This document shows, in pieces, positions 6,879 to 8,539 of a DNA stretch of 8,539 nt; the first letter of the stretch is position 1; every line of letters starts with the position of its first letter. Both the position numbers and the translations under genes were made by a program. The notes beneath the pieces were generated by a model. The model had not been told where the DNA came from and did no database searches. It saw only the letters and a program-made list of their open reading frames with translations. This DNA is from Candidatus Sumerlaeota bacterium (GTDB lineage Bacteria > UBP6 > UBA1177). The stretch lies in assembly GCA_007136595.1 (NCBI GenBank), contig SLGQ01000340.1, positions 1 through 8,539 of the forward strand. The letters are read 5' to 3'.

Positions 6879-6908
6879 TTGCCAACAACCTTTGTTTATG
6901 TGTATAAT
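6879..6908 (+). promoter_or_regulatory. Sigma70-type promoter for the APC permease gene
   Basis: TTGCCA (6879-6884) and a perfect TATAAT (6903-6908) are separated by 18 nt. Transcription would start near 6915, about 20 nt before the GTG start codon, leaving a very short leader. The promoter is divergent from that of thyX. Confidence 0.7.
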
Positions 6909-6920
6909 AAGTGAACTTTC

Positions 6921-6927
6921 AGGGGGG
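6921..6927 (+). promoter_or_regulatory. Ribosome binding site deciding the GTG start at 6935
   Basis: AGGGGGG lies 7 nt before the GTG at 6935. It pairs with the 16S tail if one G-U pair is allowed. An in-frame GTG at 6911 lies upstream of this site and almost at the predicted transcription start, so it is unlikely to be used. Confidence 0.6.
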
Positions 6928-6934
6928 TTCGCCG

Positions 6935-8539
6935 GTGAAAAACAATAAAAAATTAAATAAAGAGCTTGGTCTTATCCATGTCTTTTCAATAGCTTTCGGT
7001 GCAATGGTAAGTTCAGGGATATTTCTTCTTCCGGGACTTGCTTTTGATAAGACAGGCCCTTCTGTCGTGATCTCTTATTTCATTGTCGGAATTCTTGCAA
7101 TGACAGGGATGGTAAGTGTTGCAGAGCTTATAACGGCAATGCCTAAAGCCGGTGGAGACTATTTTTATGTCACAAGAGGAATGGGACCTGCCGCTGGATC
7201 TATCGCAGGAATGCTTGCATGGTTTGCACTTTCTCTTAAAAGTGCCTTTGCACTTGTGGGAATGTCTGCTTTCACAGTACTTTTTTTTGATATTCCTTTT
7301 CAGGTTACCGGTCTGATCTTGTGCGGCGTTTTTACTATAATCAATTTTTTCGGAGCCAAAAAAGCGGGAAGATTTCAGATAGTATTTGTAATGGCTCTGC
7401 TTCTGATAATGGTTTATTATATATTTACAGGAATGAATCACATTACACCCGGCAATTACACACCTTTTACTTTTGACGGAACAAGAGGGGTTTTCTTTAC
7501 CGCCGGATTTGTCTTTACATCTTACGGGGGACTTCTTCAGATATCAGGAATCGCTGAAGAAGTTAAAAATCCGGGAAGAAATATTCCTCTTGGAATGGCT
7601 CTCTCACTTCTTGCCGCAATGTCAGCCTATACATTGATGGTTTTTATAGCTGCTGGAACTCTCCCTGCCGAGGAGCTTCGAGAGTCACTTACTCCGATCG
7701 TTGACAGCGCAGGAACTTTTCTTGGAAAACCGGGGGTCATACTGATAGGAATTGCAGCCATACTTGCGTTTCTTTCAACCGCGAATGCAGGAATAATGTC
7801 GGCATCAAGATATCTCCTTGCTATGGGAAGAGACGGACTTGCACCATCTTTTATTGCTAAAGTGAATCAGAGATTCAGAACACCTCATGTTGCAATTATC
7901 ATTACAGGGCTTTTTATAAGCGGAGTTCTTTTCATAAAACTTGATGTTCTTGTTGAAGCTACATCTCTTGTTATGATAGCCGGAAATATCCTTTCGTGTA
8001 TCTGTGTCATTGTTATGAGAGAAAGTAATGTTCAAAATTATAGACCTATTTTTAAAACACCTTTCTATCCACTTCCTCAGGTAATCGGCATAATCGGATT
8101 CAGCTATATTGTTCTTGAAATGGGAAAAGAAGCTTATCTGATAATAATCCTTCTTATTGCCGCAAGCTTCGCAACATACTGGTTTTACGGAAGAAAACAA
8201 AGTTCTCAGGAGTATGCACTTCTTCATCTTATTGAAAGGGTCACATCTCTTAGAATTGTTAGCGGCACACTGGAATCTGAACTGAAAAGTGTAATAAGGG
8301 AAAGAGACAGCCTCAGCATTGACCGTTTTGATAAACTGGTTTACAACAGCGCCGTAATTGATATTGAAAAAGAGATCGAAATTGAAGAACTCTTCAGGAA
8401 AATCTCGGACACAATGGCTCCAAGAGTTAACACAGACAGCGACACACTGTACGAAATGTTCCAGGAGCGGGAAAAATATTGCAGTGCCGCCATTATCCCC
8501 GGGCTTGCCATACCTCACATTGTTCTTGAAAAACAAGAA
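6935..8539 (+). CDS. APC-family amino acid permease fused to PTS EIIA type-2-like domain (3' partial)
   Basis: A frame of 535 codons starts at GTG and stays open to the window edge. Residues ~12-418 are an APC-superfamily transporter with about twelve membrane segments. SSGIFLLPG (26-34) is the unwound TM1 substrate motif, PKAGGDYFY (70-78) follows TM2, SYGGLLQISGIAEEVKNPG (196-214) spans TM6 and the loop after it, and SASRYLLAMGRDG (289-301) is a typical later loop. A soluble tail begins at about 420: a charged linker (425-470), then a segment ending EKYCSAAIIPGLAIPHI (513-529). This resembles the GIAIPH phosphorylation site of fructose/mannitol EIIA domains, with His528 at the phospho-acceptor position. 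The rest of that domain lies outside the window. Likely role: inner-membrane uptake or exchange of an amino acid, modulated through the tail. The substrate cannot be read. No minus-strand gene was found here. Confidence 0.9.
   Translation, partial: MKNNKKLNKELGLIHVFSIAFGAMVSSGIFLLPGLAFDKTGPSVVISYFIVGILAMTGMVSVAELITAMPKAGGDYFYVTRGMGPAAGSIAGMLAWFALSLKSAFALVGMSAFTVLFFDIPFQVTGLILCGVFTIINFFGAKKAGRFQIVFVMALLLIMVYYIFTGMNHITPGNYTPFTFDGTRGVFFTAGFVFTSYGGLLQISGIAEEVKNPGRNIPLGMALSLLAAMSAYTLMVFIAAGTLPAEELRESLTPIVDSAGTFLGKPGVILIGIAAILAFLSTANAGIMSASRYLLAMGRDGLAPSFIAKVNQRFRTPHVAIIITGLFISGVLFIKLDVLVEATSLVMIAGNILSCICVIVMRESNVQNYRPIFKTPFYPLPQVIGIIGFSYIVLEMGKEAYLIIILLIAASFATYWFYGRKQSSQEYALLHLIERVTSLRIVSGTLESELKSVIRERDSLSIDRFDKLVYNSAVIDIEKEIEIEELFRKISDTMAPRVNTDSDTLYEMFQEREKYCSAAIIPGLAIPHIVLEKQE

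Noticed and set aside
6757..6888. In-frame N-terminal extension of the thymidylate synthase (44 residues)
   Set aside because: It crosses a good promoter, has no ThyX similarity, and the ATG at 6756 has a strong ribosome binding site.
7013..7441. Minus-strand open frame rich in Lys, Ser and His
   Set aside because: It is antisense to the APC permease membrane region, has no good start and shows no family resemblance.
7805..8536. Long minus-strand open frame of 243 codons
   Set aside because: It mirrors the permease/EIIA gene. Its Asn/Lys/Cys-rich composition reflects antisense of hydrophobic codons, and it has no recognisable domain.

Overview
The window looks like bacterial DNA of low to moderate GC, probably from a Gram-negative-type cell. 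The pointers are a lipoprotein-like secretory leader, a periplasm-facing GT-C glycosyltransferase and single-pass or secreted proteins in one operon. I cannot name the lineage. The far left end may come from a different piece of DNA (see below).

Layout, left to right. (1) Bases 1-~410: a plus-strand gene start with a strong ribosome binding site. It encodes about the first 100 residues of what looks like a fused TRAP-transporter permease, then runs without a stop into antisense sequence. (2) Bases 387-614, minus strand: a short, very acidic putative lipoprotein whose 3' end meets the TRAP fragment head-on around 396-420. One or both genes are broken here, by rearrangement or by a chimeric assembly join. 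(3) Bases 763-6756, minus strand: a five-gene operon in transcription order thyX (two-domain flavin-dependent thymidylate synthase), serS, an unrecognised membrane-anchored protein, a GT39/GT83-like polyprenol-dependent glycosyltransferase, and a secreted FAM151/GDPD-like TIM-barrel protein. The last four genes are packed with a 4-nt overlap, then 0 nt and 1 nt between stop and start, which implies translational coupling. (4) Bases 6757-6934: a 178-bp divergent intergenic region with a recognisable sigma70-type promoter in each direction and a 16-bp inverted repeat between them. (5) Bases 6935-8539, plus strand: an APC-superfamily amino-acid permease running off the window. Its cytoplasmic C-terminus enters a PTS EIIA type-2-like domain.

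How the genes may work together: thyX and serS are housekeeping genes (dTMP synthesis, tRNA-Ser charging) that appear to drive expression of a three-gene envelope module. By gene order and topology that module (anchored beta-rich protein, GT-C transferase, exported phosphodiesterase-fold protein) may modify an extracytoplasmic glycan or lipid. That function is inference. The permease-EIIA fusion suggests amino-acid transport responsive to phosphorylation by the PTS or a PTS-like system. No tRNA, rRNA, CRISPR array or transposase was seen.
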